Source of the DNA: DAOULY01 sp034414595
Lineage (GTDB): Bacteria; Chloroflexota; Dehalococcoidia; SZUA-161; JAUWZY01
Direction of reading: 5' to 3'
DNA length: 64,000 bases
Assembly (NCBI GenBank): GCA_034414595.1
Contig: DAOULY010000017.1
Location: 62,001 to 126,000 of the forward strand
The position numbers and the translations under genes are program-made. Below, piece by piece: positions 17,949-26,162 of this stretch. The first letter of the stretch is position 1, and every line of letters starts with the position of its first letter. Under the pieces are notes generated by a model. That model ran no database searches. It was not told the DNA's origin and was given only the letters and a program-made list of their open reading frames with translations.

Positions 17949-18095
17949 TCATATTTCAGGTGTCCTGCGCACTTCCTGTCGATGCCGACCGCTGGGTATC
18001 GGTTGTGTCACGTGGAGGTATAGCTGCCTTAGCAATGAAATAAGAGACGGCTGAGTGATCAGTGATTCCTTACTCTTGTGATCATCATTGCCCAT
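17949..18095 (-). CDS. Possible 48-residue hydrophilic protein (uncertain)
   Basis: An ATG-initiated frame ending 18 bases before the small membrane protein gene encodes 48 mostly polar residues. Only a weak AGGT precedes its ATG. Its tight placement before a well-supported small gene is the only argument for it being coding; the composition is unremarkable and no family is recognised. Confidence 0.22.
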   Translation of the reverse strand: MGNDDHKSKESLITQPSLISLLRQLYLHVTQPIPSGRHRQEVRRTPEI

Positions 18096-18169
18096 ATCAA
18101 GTACCTGTCGCTATACTAAATCTCTACAGGCTGATTGTCAATGCGGGAACTTGCCCGGAGTTGGCTCTA

Positions 18170-18292
18170 TCAACCAGTCCGACCTTTGAGCCATGCCTCA
18201 AAGAAAGCGGCCACCTTGAGATACCTCTCTATGGTGGAAGGCTGGATGTCCCGGCGCAGTAGCTCCTGGCGGTACTTCTCGAAGGCGCCCAC
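18170..18292 (-). pseudogene. Remnant of a tyrosine recombinase (phage-integrase N-terminal SAM-like domain)
   Basis: The minus strand encodes about 40 residues containing LRRDIQPSTIERYLKVAAFF, ending in AWLKG and then a stop. The pattern (a tyrosine-containing helix, P-S-T-I-x-R-Y-L, then F-x-x-W-L) is the core-binding domain of XerC/D-type integrases. The catalytic domain with its R-H-R-Y residues is absent; nothing like it follows in the next few hundred bases. The fragment starts 48 bases beyond the 3-prime end of rnpB. It is most simply the leftover of an integrative element, though so short a match is not decisive. Confidence 0.5.
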
Positions 18293-18339
18293 GCCCTGAA
18301 CATAACTCCACCTGCCCGCTTTGGCACGGACAGAATGGA

Positions 18340-18719
18340 GACCAAGCAAACCTATAAGCCGAGTCCTGTGCCCATCCTGAGATGGGTGGTGACCATTTAT
18401 CTGGGATGATGGTTGCCCATCACCTCAAGCGGCCAACCCGAGGGCATAAACCGAGTCCGGGCGTCCTCCTGCCCTCCTATTTGGCCTTGCTCCGGATGGG
18501 GTTTGCCCGCCACCGATGTCGCCACCGGAGCGGTGAGCTCTTACCTCACCTTTTCACCCTTACCCTTCTTGCCCGTTCATAGGGCGAAAAAGGCGGTTTG
18601 GTTTCTGTGGCACTTTCCGAGGGTCACCCCTCCTGGACGTTATCCAGCATCCTGCCCGGCGGAGCTCGGACTTTCCTCGAGCAGGGCATCCTGCCCGCGG
18701 CCACCCGGTTTACTTGGTC
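18340..18719 (-). ncRNA. rnpB: RNase P RNA (bacterial class A-like)
   Basis: The catalytic RNA that trims the 5-prime leader from tRNA precursors. On the minus strand the universal CR-I element GAGGAAAGTCCGAGCTCC lies about 50 bases in, and the 3-prime region has ACAGGACTCGGCTTATAGG, equivalent to the conserved ACAGAA-GGCTTA block. The ends pair as helix P1: GACCAAG at the 5-prime end (near 18719) with CTTGGTC at the 3-prime end (near 18340), extended by AAACC/GGTTT. The length of about 380 nt fits. The ends are set by P1 pairing and may be off by a few bases. It begins 32 bases after the RNase H stop on the same strand, so the two may share a transcript. Confidence 0.95.
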
Positions 18720-18750
18720 AACAGTAGTTTACCATAAAAATTGTGTACCA

Positions 18751-19170
18751 TCAACGCTCGGATGCGTCCAGGCAATGTTTCGCCAGTTTGTGAGCTTCCC
18801 TATTTTGGCTCCGGGAGACAGGAGTGAGATAGAAGGAGTCAAATCCGTCGAGGAGCAGCCTGGCCTGCCGAAACAACGGCTTCAGGTGAGCCTTCTTCAC
18901 TTGGTACTCGCCTTCGAGCTGCTTTGCCACTAATTCCGAATCCAAATTGATAACAACTCGTTCTGCACCCAATTTCGAAGCCAACTCCAGGCCAGCGATA
19001 ACAGCGCGATACTCCGCTTCATTGTTTGTGGCCACTCCGATGTGCTTGGAGAACTTGGCTGCCACCTTACCTGCCCCATCACGTATCAGCACACCTATAG
19101 CTGCTGGCCCTGGGTTCCCCAGGCATGAGCCGTCGACATAGAGGACTAAGTATTTTCCCGCGGCGTTCAT
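18751..19170 (-). CDS. Ribonuclease H-like protein (RNase HI / RVT_3 type)
   Basis: Would cut RNA in RNA-DNA hybrids. The 139-residue protein has Asp13 in YVDGSCLGNPGPA, Glu51 in TNNEAEY and Asp77 in NLDSEL, the first three metal-binding carboxylates. In the fourth motif, usually N-x-x-A-D-x-L-A, the aspartate is replaced by His127 (NREAHKLA). That may slow or change activity. The ATG at 19170 follows GGAG at good spacing. It sits three bases downstream of the zinc-ribbon gene and just before rnpB, an arrangement that groups nucleic-acid functions together. Confidence 0.88.
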   Translation of the reverse strand: MNAAGKYLVLYVDGSCLGNPGPAAIGVLIRDGAGKVAAKFSKHIGVATNNEAEYRAVIAGLELASKLGAERVVINLDSELVAKQLEGEYQVKKAHLKPLFRQARLLLDGFDSFYLTPVSRSQNREAHKLAKHCLDASER

Positions 19171-19173
19171 AGT

Positions 19174-19869
19174 TCACTCCAGATATAAGATGCGGCCGCA
19201 ATTGCTGCACCGCGCAAGCTCCTGCCCTGTTCTGGGCCGCTGCAGCGTTGACATGGGAAGGACCACCCGACACCCCAGGCACCTTCCTTGCCTGACCTTT
19301 GCGACTGCTATTCCTTGTTTCTCCTGGCGCAAAGCGCGGTAGAGTTCTAAGTGTTTCGGATGGATTTGAGCTGATACCAGAGCCTGCTTCTGATCTAACG
19401 CGGCCAGTTCTGTTTTTAACTGCTGCTGCTCTTGCTCCAATTGCTCTTGGTTCCGATGCCAATCTTGCTCTAACTCCTGCAGTTCACCTCTTTTCTCCTG
19501 GAGACTCTGCATGGTTGACTCCAAACCTTCCATAATATCAAGCAGACGGTCCTCACGCTCTCTTAGTTGTGCTTTGAGGTATTCTGCCTCCTGTTGCATG
19601 CTCAGCAGCTCCTTGGGGTTCCGCACCGAGCCCCCATAAAGCTTCTGCTCCAAAGGGGTGATCTTGGCCTTGAGGTCATCTATTTCCCATTCCATTGCTT
19701 TCTGCTTGTGCTCCAGCTCCGCTGCTTCACTTTGTTTCTCCGCTAAAGCATTACGGGCTTGGGCTAAGGCCTCATCTTGGCCTAATTGCTCTTCCACCTG
19801 CTTTAACGCCTCTCTTCTGCGCTCCTGCTCTAATTCGATCTCTTGCAGTTCATATAGCCACTGAATCAT
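19174..19869 (-). CDS. Coiled-coil protein with C-terminal C4 zinc ribbon (DUF164/zf-RING_7 family)
   Basis: A 231-residue protein that is almost entirely a charged helical coiled coil (about residues 5-180, rich in Glu, Gln, Leu, Lys). It ends in a zinc ribbon with Cys197-x2-Cys200 and Cys221-x2-Cys224. This is the layout of the widespread bacterial zinc-ribbon proteins that often sit beside RNase H or rnpB-linked genes; they are presumed to bind nucleic acid. ATG at 19869 is preferred over a TTG two codons upstream; neither has a strong ribosome site. It is separated from the RNase H gene by three bases, so co-expression is likely. Confidence 0.85.
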   Translation of the reverse strand: MIQWLYELQEIELEQERRREALKQVEEQLGQDEALAQARNALAEKQSEAAELEHKQKAMEWEIDDLKAKITPLEQKLYGGSVRNPKELLSMQQEAEYLKAQLREREDRLLDIMEGLESTMQSLQEKRGELQELEQDWHRNQEQLEQEQQQLKTELAALDQKQALVSAQIHPKHLELYRALRQEKQGIAVAKVRQGRCLGCRVVLPMSTLQRPRTGQELARCSNCGRILYLE

Positions 19870-19972
19870 GCTCAATGTTGTCCATTTGGAGATAACAAAG
19901 CCCCATCAGCTTACGTTTGGCAATTATGATGCTACCACAACCGAGGGAGGGAGTAAATCTTTTGGAAAGTAT

Positions 19973-21202
19973 CTATTTCATTTTGTAGCTTTGGAACATC
20001 TCATCAAAGGCGGTAGCAACAGCAAAGCCGAACTCGGGATCGTTAGCCGTAGTATCTATCTCCCTTACCTCAATCTCTGGCTTCAGCTTTTGCTTCAACC
20101 GCTCTGTAAATACTTTGTCGCACTCGGGGTCGTAAATTGAGCCTCCTTTACCACTGTACGGAGACCATCCCCCTTGCAGTGGGATGAGAAATTTGACCGG
20201 CCCTTTCGCTTTGTTGAGCTTCTCAGCTATTCTGTCGGCTACCAGGGCTATCTCTTCAGGGCTGGTCCTTAACCCTGTTCTGACATCATCTTCTATTCTT
20301 TTCCTCTTTTCGTACCCAGGAATAGATTCGAGCCTGAGTGGGATTATGACTTCCACCCCGCAAGGCCCGATGATCTGAGGAAGGCCTCTTCTGCCAGCTA
20401 CCTCTAACCTGTCAGGGCTCGCCTTTCTATCGCCGCCGCCAATCACCTCGTCGCTTATGGCACCGGTCGCTAAATCTATCACTCCCTGGAAAAAGCCCTG
20501 TTCTATTAGCTCTTCCATGGCCATATCGCCCTCGCCTACTCCGTGGAAGGCGATTACTTGATAGCCCCTTTGCTCCAGATATTCCTTGATAACTCTTGTC
20601 GCCCCTTCGGTAGCGAGCTCGCTGAGCGCAATTAGGGGCTGTTCTGTATTGAGGATGGGCAGCGGTGAGGCAGCGTCCAACATGCCGCAGATAGCGCCAG
20701 CAGCTCGGGAGAGAACATCCTTTATCATGAGATTAAGCCCTTCACCGAAATCTGCCACTGAGGGGAAGATAACTATATCCTTTGTGCCAATACATTCCGC
20801 AGCAAAGTCGCGCCACGTTGCCAAAGAGGTTACTATCAGCTTGGGCAAGCCAAAGGGTAATGTCTTCATGACAGTTGAACCCATAAAGGCATTGCTGGCC
20901 CCGCCAACAGAGATCAATCCATCCAGTCTATCTGCGGAGAATAGCTCATTGGCCTTCTTTATAGCTCCGGCTGCCATTACAGGGAGCCCCCTCTTTATTG
21001 AAGCTCGGAGCTCCTCGATATTACTACCGCCAGCCTCGGCCACCTCTTCACAGCTGATATCGCCTTTTGTTGACGGCTGTTCTTTCAGGCTTAAGTCGAT
21101 AACAATGACTTCACAGCCTCTATTCTCTATCTGTTGTTTTAGAAATGTTATTTCGTCTCCCTTACTGTCTAATGTACCAAGAATTACTATTGTCTTGGGC
21201 AA
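19973..21202 (-). CDS. UPF0261 / Tm-1-like ATP-binding domain protein
   Basis: A 409-residue cytoplasmic protein with the Tm-1-like N-terminal half (TIVILGTLDSKGDE at the start; GLISVGGASNAFMGSTVMKTLPFG near 95-120) and the C-terminal UPF0261 half (VIAFHGVGEGDMAMEEL; KFLIPLQGGWSPY). The TTG start at 21202 is unusual but well supported: a perfect AGGAGG lies five bases before it. Related plant Tm-1 binds a viral helicase. The bacterial role is not known, although TIM-barrel partners and sugar or aromatic catabolism have been proposed. It lies 33 bases after the flavoprotein gene and is probably its operon partner. Confidence 0.85.
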   Translation of the reverse strand: MPKTIVILGTLDSKGDEITFLKQQIENRGCEVIVIDLSLKEQPSTKGDISCEEVAEAGGSNIEELRASIKRGLPVMAAGAIKKANELFSADRLDGLISVGGASNAFMGSTVMKTLPFGLPKLIVTSLATWRDFAAECIGTKDIVIFPSVADFGEGLNLMIKDVLSRAAGAICGMLDAASPLPILNTEQPLIALSELATEGATRVIKEYLEQRGYQVIAFHGVGEGDMAMEELIEQGFFQGVIDLATGAISDEVIGGGDRKASPDRLEVAGRRGLPQIIGPCGVEVIIPLRLESIPGYEKRKRIEDDVRTGLRTSPEEIALVADRIAEKLNKAKGPVKFLIPLQGGWSPYSGKGGSIYDPECDKVFTERLKQKLKPEIEVREIDTTANDPEFGFAVATAFDEMFQSYKMK

Positions 21203-21235
21203 TTCACCTCCTGTGTGCCGGGTAAGAGCAGGAGC

Positions 21236-22312
21236 CTACCCTAATTGACTCTTTTGCCAAGCCTCCATCAATACCTCCATTGAGGCTTGGGGACTCTTGC
21301 CTGCCCTTTCTTTGATCATATCGTGCAACGAAATGATATCCTTAAGCCAAGAGATAAGCGGTTTCAGCTCCTCCAAATAGATTTCGCCAGCTGGCCGGCC
21401 TGTCTTGGTTGCCTTAATGACAGAGGTTGTCGCTGACATCCCGCTCATCATAGCAGCGCCGATGCCGTCATTGAGACCTGTGCAAAAGCCAGCGGCATCG
21501 CCGATCAGCATCACATTTCCCTTCGCTGGGATAAATGAGCCAGAGGCCAGGTCAGTATAGAACGCTGAGATGCGACAGCCGTCTTTCCAGGCGGGCTTTC
21601 GCTTGGCGTCGAAGCCATATTCCGCCAACATCCGTAATATGTCGTCCCGAAACTCCTTTTTCCCCGTGGCCCCAAGCACGAAGAAATCACCCTTGTGATC
21701 GATCTGAAATCTGGGCCGGAGGGTTAGTCTGGGATGGAACCAATGAAAATAGTCCGTCTCGATGGCCAATGCCCCTGGATAGCACTCCCGATAGGATGGA
21801 TGAATGTTAAGGCTGAGCCCTGGGAATATGGACTTTCTGACCACAGAGGTAGCACCATCGGCCCCGATGACGAACTTGGCTTGCAGCTCCTGTCGCTCTC
21901 CTTGCCTCACAAGTTTAACTGTGTATCCGTCTTTGCTTTGGCTGACGCCGGTGACCTTGGCTTCGTCCCAGATCTCCACACCTTTGTCTGCCGCCTTTCG
22001 GTTCATCCAATGATCGAGGTCGCTTCTCCAGGCGAGGGGTGTAAGCACGTCCATTTTTTGTGGTGCCACCCCCGGCATGTGCACCATATGGCCAGTCAGA
22101 TAATAGGGGGCGACCAGCACTTCCTTGGGAATTTCCCCGTACTCCTCGCGGATGGCGTCATAGGCCCATGGCCTCATCACCATCCCTGAGCACACCTTTT
22201 CGCGGGGCAGCTTCAGTCTCTCCAGCAGTAGCGTCTTGAAACCATGCTCAACGCTTTTCTTGGCCGCAATCGAGCCTCCAGGGCCACCCCCGACCACAAT
22301 TACGTCCAACAT
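21236..22312 (-). CDS. Geranylgeranyl-reductase-family FAD oxidoreductase
   Basis: A 358-residue flavoprotein. The dinucleotide-binding start VVGGGPGGSIAAK (residues 6-18) and the later GDAAGFCTGLNDGIGAA, which contacts FAD, identify the family that reduces isoprenoid double bonds in archaeal and bacterial lipids, quinones or chlorophyll side chains. The MVMRPWAYDAI segment follows the conserved C-x-G pattern (VCSGM). ATG at 22312 follows GGGAGGTGG. Whether it saturates menaquinone, an isoprenoid lipid or an unrelated substrate cannot be told. It is transcribed together with UPF0261. Confidence 0.85.
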   Translation of the reverse strand: MLDVIVVGGGPGGSIAAKKSVEHGFKTLLLERLKLPREKVCSGMVMRPWAYDAIREEYGEIPKEVLVAPYYLTGHMVHMPGVAPQKMDVLTPLAWRSDLDHWMNRKAADKGVEIWDEAKVTGVSQSKDGYTVKLVRQGERQELQAKFVIGADGATSVVRKSIFPGLSLNIHPSYRECYPGALAIETDYFHWFHPRLTLRPRFQIDHKGDFFVLGATGKKEFRDDILRMLAEYGFDAKRKPAWKDGCRISAFYTDLASGSFIPAKGNVMLIGDAAGFCTGLNDGIGAAMMSGMSATTSVIKATKTGRPAGEIYLEELKPLISWLKDIISLHDMIKERAGKSPQASMEVLMEAWQKSQLG

Positions 22313-22598
22313 GTCTCCACCTCCCTAAGTTTATTTAGCTGTGAAGCCCTTCCCTTAATCCAAAATATATTACAACTATGCTGTGTAGGCAAGTATCAGC
22401 GTTAGCAATAATGCCGCAGCATGTGTAGATAATGGCCAACACAGCCTGGCAGATCACATCAACGGGCTGCTATCCCAGTCAGAGTGGGCACGGTATTGGT
22501 GAGCTATTTCTTAGCCCGACAATGGAGCCCACTGCCAAGCAAGCGCCTGGTGCCTTTTTTCAGAGAGCTATTTTGCTCAGAATTTTAAGAGGCCAGGA

Positions 22599-25568
22599 TC
22601 ATCTGAATAAGCCCTTCCCCTTTTCCCCTGGGGGCCCCTGAGGTCCTGGGGGTCCTTGTGGTCCAGGCTCGCCCTTGTCGCCCTTGGGACCTGCGGGTCC
22701 TTGTGGCCCTTGGTCTCCCTTCTCGCCCTGTGGCCCTGGAGGCCCTGCGGGTCCAGGTTCCCCCTTGTCGCCCTTAGGTCCTGGGAACCCTTGTGGCCCC
22801 TGGTCTCCCTTTTCGCCCTGTGGCGCTGGAGGCCCTGCGGGTCCAGGTTCTCCCTTGTCGCCCTTTGGTCCTGGAGGTCCCTGTAGCCCCTGGTCTCCCT
22901 TCTCGCCTTTAGCTCCTGTAGTCCCCTGAGTATTGATCATGGTGAAGGTGGCCGATACCTTGTCGCCTTGACTTTGGGCTGAGATTGCATAGTTACCCGG
23001 TGTGCTTGAGGGAAGTGTAATTATGGCTGTGAAACTGCCATCAGGATCGGTAGCAGCATGGAGTGGAATGGTAGGCAGCTCTGTACCATCTGCAGCAATT
23101 GCCACCTTTGAATTTCCTGAAAGACCCGTACCGCTTACAGTAGTAACTCCAATTCCTTTCTCGGGAGAGAGCACTATCTTGGGGACTATAGTGAAGACGT
23201 CCTCAGTTGAGGTCGGCTTTGTAGTTATATAGTGCTCGCCGATAGTGCTGGGAGGGACAGCAAAGGTGGTCTGGAGACTGCCCTTATTATCGGTAATGAC
23301 TGTAGCTACTTCCTTGTCATCATACCATATGGCAACTCCTCCCGGAGGAATTCCGGTGGCAGTGACAGTGACTATAGTTCCCACGGGGCCAGTGGCAGGA
23401 GATGCAGACAGTTTGGGAGATACCACAAATGTCTCCATGCTCGGCTCTGAGCCAGTGGTTATTTGGTGCTCTCCGGAAGCACTATCCGGAATGGTAAAGG
23501 CAGCTTTGAAACTGCCTTGTTCATCGGCAACTACGGCAGCCATTTGCTCTGCATCATATTTGATAGAGACCTTCCCCGGAGAGAAACCTGTCCCTATAAC
23601 TGTCACCTCCATACCCACAGTTCCATTGGGGGGCTCTATGACGAGCTTGGGTGCTACAGTGAAGGTCTGCTCAGTTGATGGGGGCTCAGTGGTCACCTTA
23701 TGCTCGCCGACAGTGCTGGGAGGGACAGCAAAGGTGGCCTGGAAGCCACCCTTATTATCGGCAGTAGCGGTTGTTACCTCTTTATCATCGTATCTCAGGG
23801 AAATCCTTCTTCCCGGGGCGAAGCCAGTGCCAACAGCCTTCACCTCCATTGCCACAGTTCCTTGTTGAGGCTCTATGCCGAGGTTGGGTGGTACAGTGAA
23901 AGTCTGCTTGGTTGATGGGGGCTCGGTAGTAACCTCATGCTCCCCAACGCTGCTGGGAGGTACAGCAAAGGTGGTCTGGAAGCTACCCTTATTGTTGGCA
24001 GTAGCCATGGTTACCTCCTTATCGTCATACCTGATGGAGAATCTTTTCCCCGGGGCGAAGCCAGTGCCGTTGGCCTGGACCTTCATAGCCACGGGTCCGC
24101 TGACAGGTTCTATAACGAGCTTAGGGGTTACGCTGAAGGTCTGCTCAGTTGATGGGGGCTCAGTGGTCACCTTATGCTCCCCAGCAATAGCCGTAGGTAC
24201 AGCGAAGGTGGCTTGGAAGCCTCCCTCATCATCGGCGGTAGCGGTCGTTACCTCCTTGTCATCGTATCTGATGGAAAACCTTTTGCCTGCAGGGAAGCCA
24301 GTGCCAACGGTCTTAACATCCATAGCTACAGGTCCGCTAAGGGGTTCTATGGCAATCTCGGGTGTTACAGTGAAGGTCTGCTCAGTTGATGGGGGCTCAG
24401 TAGTAACCTTATGCTCACCGGCGGTGCTGGGAGGTACAGCGAAGACGGACTGGAAGTCTCCTTTATTATCGGCGGTAGCGGTTGTTACCTCCTTATCATC
24501 GTACCTCAGCGACACCTCGTCCGGGGCGAAGCCAGTGCCAACAGTCTTAATCTCCATGGCCACAGGTCCGGTGACTGGTTCTATGACAATATTGGGTGCT
24601 ACAGTGAAGGTCTGTTCAGTTGATGGGGGCTCAGTGGTCACCTTATGCTTACCAGCGGTGCTGGGAGGTACAACGAAGACGTCCTGGAAGCGCCCCTCAT
24701 TATCAGCAGTAGCAGTTGCTACCTCCTTGTCATTATATCTCAGGGAAACCTTGCCTGGGGCGAAGTTCTCCCCGATGGTGGTGACCTCGGTACCCACAAT
24801 CCCCGCAGCAGGCTCAATTTGGGCAATTCTGGGTATTAAAACAAAAGTCTCCACGGTAGATTTGGGGCTGGTAGTTATCTTATGTGCTCCGGCAATAGTT
24901 GGAGGAGCTTTGAAAGCTGCTTGAAGATCTCCCCGGTTATTGGCTTTAGCTGTGGCTACTTCCTTGTCATCGTATCTGATGGATACTTGTTGTAGAGGGA
25001 AACCTGATCCGGTAACTTTGATCTCTGTCTCCGCGATACCAGAAGTGCAATCGATGGCAATCTTAGGGACCACTTCAAAGGTTGCTGTAGTGGACACGGG
25101 GGTTGTAGTTATCTGGTGCCCTCCGGCAACACTCGGGGGAATCTCAAAAGTAGCCCGGAAAGCTCTCATATCATCAGCATTGGCTACTAATATCTCCTTG
25201 CCATCATATTTGATGGAGACTGCTTTCGGAGGGAAATTAGTCCCACTAACTGTGACCTTCGTCTCTACCGGGCCGGTGGAGGTGTCTATGTTGATTTGGG
25301 GGACCACAGTAAACTTTGTGCCACTGATCTCATTTGTGGCCAAGTCCTCCAGAATCACGCGGTAGTTGCCACCTACTGTAGGTGGCACAATGAAAGTATC
25401 CCTGACCTTATCCCCGGTGGCTTTTCCCACTTTCAAAGGCTCTGTACCGACGCTATTCCAGTAAATGTTGTATTCCCCGTCGGATGTGCTGAGCGTTCCT
25501 GACAGCACTATTGAAGCTCCGACTGGGCCAACTTTGGGATCGACGGAAGCGATGAGTGTCTCATCCAT
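22599..25568 (-). CDS. Repeat protein: eleven Ig-like (IPT/TIG-like) domains followed by a collagen-like Gly-X-Y tail
   Basis: A 989-residue protein built of eleven units of about 79 residues (1-878). Most contain G-T-x-F-x-P-G-K, a strand with IRYDDKEV, a PPS-x-x-G-E-H-K-V turn and an S-T-E-Q-T-F-T-V strand. The tail (882-986) is 35 Gly-X-Y triplets rich in Pro, Lys, Glu, Asp and Gln, broken once where Ala replaces Gly (PPAPQG). The tail itself is about three copies of a 30-residue block. I see no signal peptide, membrane helix or sorting motif. Ribosome site AGAGGTG and a near-consensus promoter precede the ATG. The build suggests an extended fibrous surface or adhesive protein, but with no visible route out of the cell. 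Confidence 0.85.
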   Translation of the reverse strand: MDETLIASVDPKVGPVGASIVLSGTLSTSDGEYNIYWNSVGTEPLKVGKATGDKVRDTFIVPPTVGGNYRVILEDLATNEISGTKFTVVPQINIDTSTGPVETKVTVSGTNFPPKAVSIKYDGKEILVANADDMRAFRATFEIPPSVAGGHQITTTPVSTTATFEVVPKIAIDCTSGIAETEIKVTGSGFPLQQVSIRYDDKEVATAKANNRGDLQAAFKAPPTIAGAHKITTSPKSTVETFVLIPRIAQIEPAAGIVGTEVTTIGENFAPGKVSLRYNDKEVATATADNEGRFQDVFVVPPSTAGKHKVTTEPPSTEQTFTVAPNIVIEPVTGPVAMEIKTVGTGFAPDEVSLRYDDKEVTTATADNKGDFQSVFAVPPSTAGEHKVTTEPPSTEQTFTVTPEIAIEPLSGPVAMDVKTVGTGFPAGKRFSIRYDDKEVTTATADDEGGFQATFAVPTAIAGEHKVTTEPPSTEQTFSVTPKLVIEPVSGPVAMKVQANGTGFAPGKRFSIRYDDKEVTMATANNKGSFQTTFAVPPSSVGEHEVTTEPPSTKQTFTVPPNLGIEPQQGTVAMEVKAVGTGFAPGRRISLRYDDKEVTTATADNKGGFQATFAVPPSTVGEHKVTTEPPSTEQTFTVAPKLVIEPPNGTVGMEVTVIGTGFSPGKVSIKYDAEQMAAVVADEQGSFKAAFTIPDSASGEHQITTGSEPSMETFVVSPKLSASPATGPVGTIVTVTATGIPPGGVAIWYDDKEVATVITDNKGSLQTTFAVPPSTIGEHYITTKPTSTEDVFTIVPKIVLSPEKGIGVTTVSGTGLSGNSKVAIAADGTELPTIPLHAATDPDGSFTAIITLPSSTPGNYAISAQSQGDKVSATFTMINTQGTTGAKGEKGDQGLQGPPGPKGDKGEPGPAGPPAPQGEKGDQGPQGFPGPKGDKGEPGPAGPPGPQGEKGDQGPQGPAGPKGDKGEPGPQGPPGPQGPPGEKGKGLFR
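22650..22915 (-). repeat. Tandem 90-bp repeats encoding the collagen-like tail
   Basis: About three near-identical 90-bp units encode blocks built around PKGDKGEP, GPAGPP and QGEKGDQG. Such repeats are prone to slippage, so tail length may vary between strains and assemblies. Confidence 0.75.
23230..24870 (-). repeat. Tandem repeats of about 237 bp encoding the Ig-like domains
   Basis: Units of about 237 bp recur in register (for example the segment encoding the STEQTF strand recurs near 23.66, 23.90, 24.14, 24.38 and 24.62 kb). DNA similarity is highest in the middle copies and falls towards both ends, as expected from recent internal duplications of an older array. Confidence 0.75.
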
Positions 25569-25594
25569 GAGTCACCTCTGGTATTATTTATGTT

Positions 25595-25624
25595 AGTATA
25601 CTTATATTGTTATCAATTTGTCAA
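25595..25624 (-). promoter_or_regulatory. Near-consensus sigma-70 promoter of the Ig/collagen repeat gene
   Basis: On the minus strand a perfect TTGACA (25619-25624) is followed after 18 bases by TATACT (25595-25600), 26 bases before the ATG. The leader of about 20 bases contains the ribosome site AGAGGTG. The surroundings are AT-rich. This is one of the best promoter matches in the window and predicts strong, constitutive-type expression. Confidence 0.6.
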
Positions 25625-25658
25625 TTTGCAAGGAAACGGAGGCCAACACTCCCTGAAT

Positions 25659-26162
25659 TTAGTCGATGCGCTTGAACATTCTCGATTGTGCTCCACAAAC
25701 TGGGCATTTTTCTGGAGCTTCGCCCTCCACTGTATAGCCACAGTACTGGCAAACATAAAACGGTTTCTCATCCAGGGCCTGACCCTTTTCAAGCATACTC
25801 AGGGCAGTCTGATATAAGCCGTAGTGAATCTGCTCAACCTTATTTGCCAGGTCGAAGCTATTTCTGGCTTTGTCCTTGCCTTCACTCTCAGCCTGCTTGA
25901 TAAAGTCAGGATACATTGAGGTGAACTCGTGATGCTCACCACCTATAGCGGCCAATAGGTTCTCCTTTGTCGGCTTGATTCCCTCCATAGCCTTTAAGTG
26001 ATTGCGAGCATGGACCGTCTCAGCGTCTGCTCCCGCACGAAACAGCCGGGCTATTTGTTTATGGCCTTCCTCTTCGGCCTTCTCTGCGAAGAACAAATAC
26101 TTGCGATTGGCTTGGCTCTCTCCAGCAAAGGCAAATTCAAGATTCTCTGCTGTTGTGCCCAT
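25659..26162 (-). CDS. Rubrerythrin
   Basis: A non-haem di-iron peroxidase that protects anaerobes from hydrogen peroxide. The 167-residue protein has the ferritin-like diiron domain (Glu15 in AGESQANRKY, the EGHKQIARLF helix, Glu49 and His51 in ETVHA, EQIH at 110-113). A C-terminal rubredoxin domain carries Cys138-x2-Cys141 and Cys153-x2-Cys156. This is the shorter 'reverse-free' arrangement of classical rubrerythrin. ATG at 26162 follows GGAGGT; upstream TATTAT is a plausible -10 with a weak -35. It is likely a single-gene unit induced by oxidative stress. Confidence 0.95.
   Translation of the reverse strand: MGTTAENLEFAFAGESQANRKYLFFAEKAEEEGHKQIARLFRAGADAETVHARNHLKAMEGIKPTKENLLAAIGGEHHEFTSMYPDFIKQAESEGKDKARNSFDLANKVEQIHYGLYQTALSMLEKGQALDEKPFYVCQYCGYTVEGEAPEKCPVCGAQSRMFKRID

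Noticed and set aside
20586..21248. A 220-codon plus-strand open frame across the UPF0261 gene
   Set aside because: Shadow of the UPF0261 gene; the sense frame has complete family motifs and a perfect ribosome site.
23875..24924. A 349-codon plus-strand open frame opposite the Ig-like repeat gene
   Set aside because: It mirrors the 237-bp repeats of the minus-strand gene and arises because the repeat's codon bias removes stops in the antisense frame. It has no ribosome site or recognisable domain.
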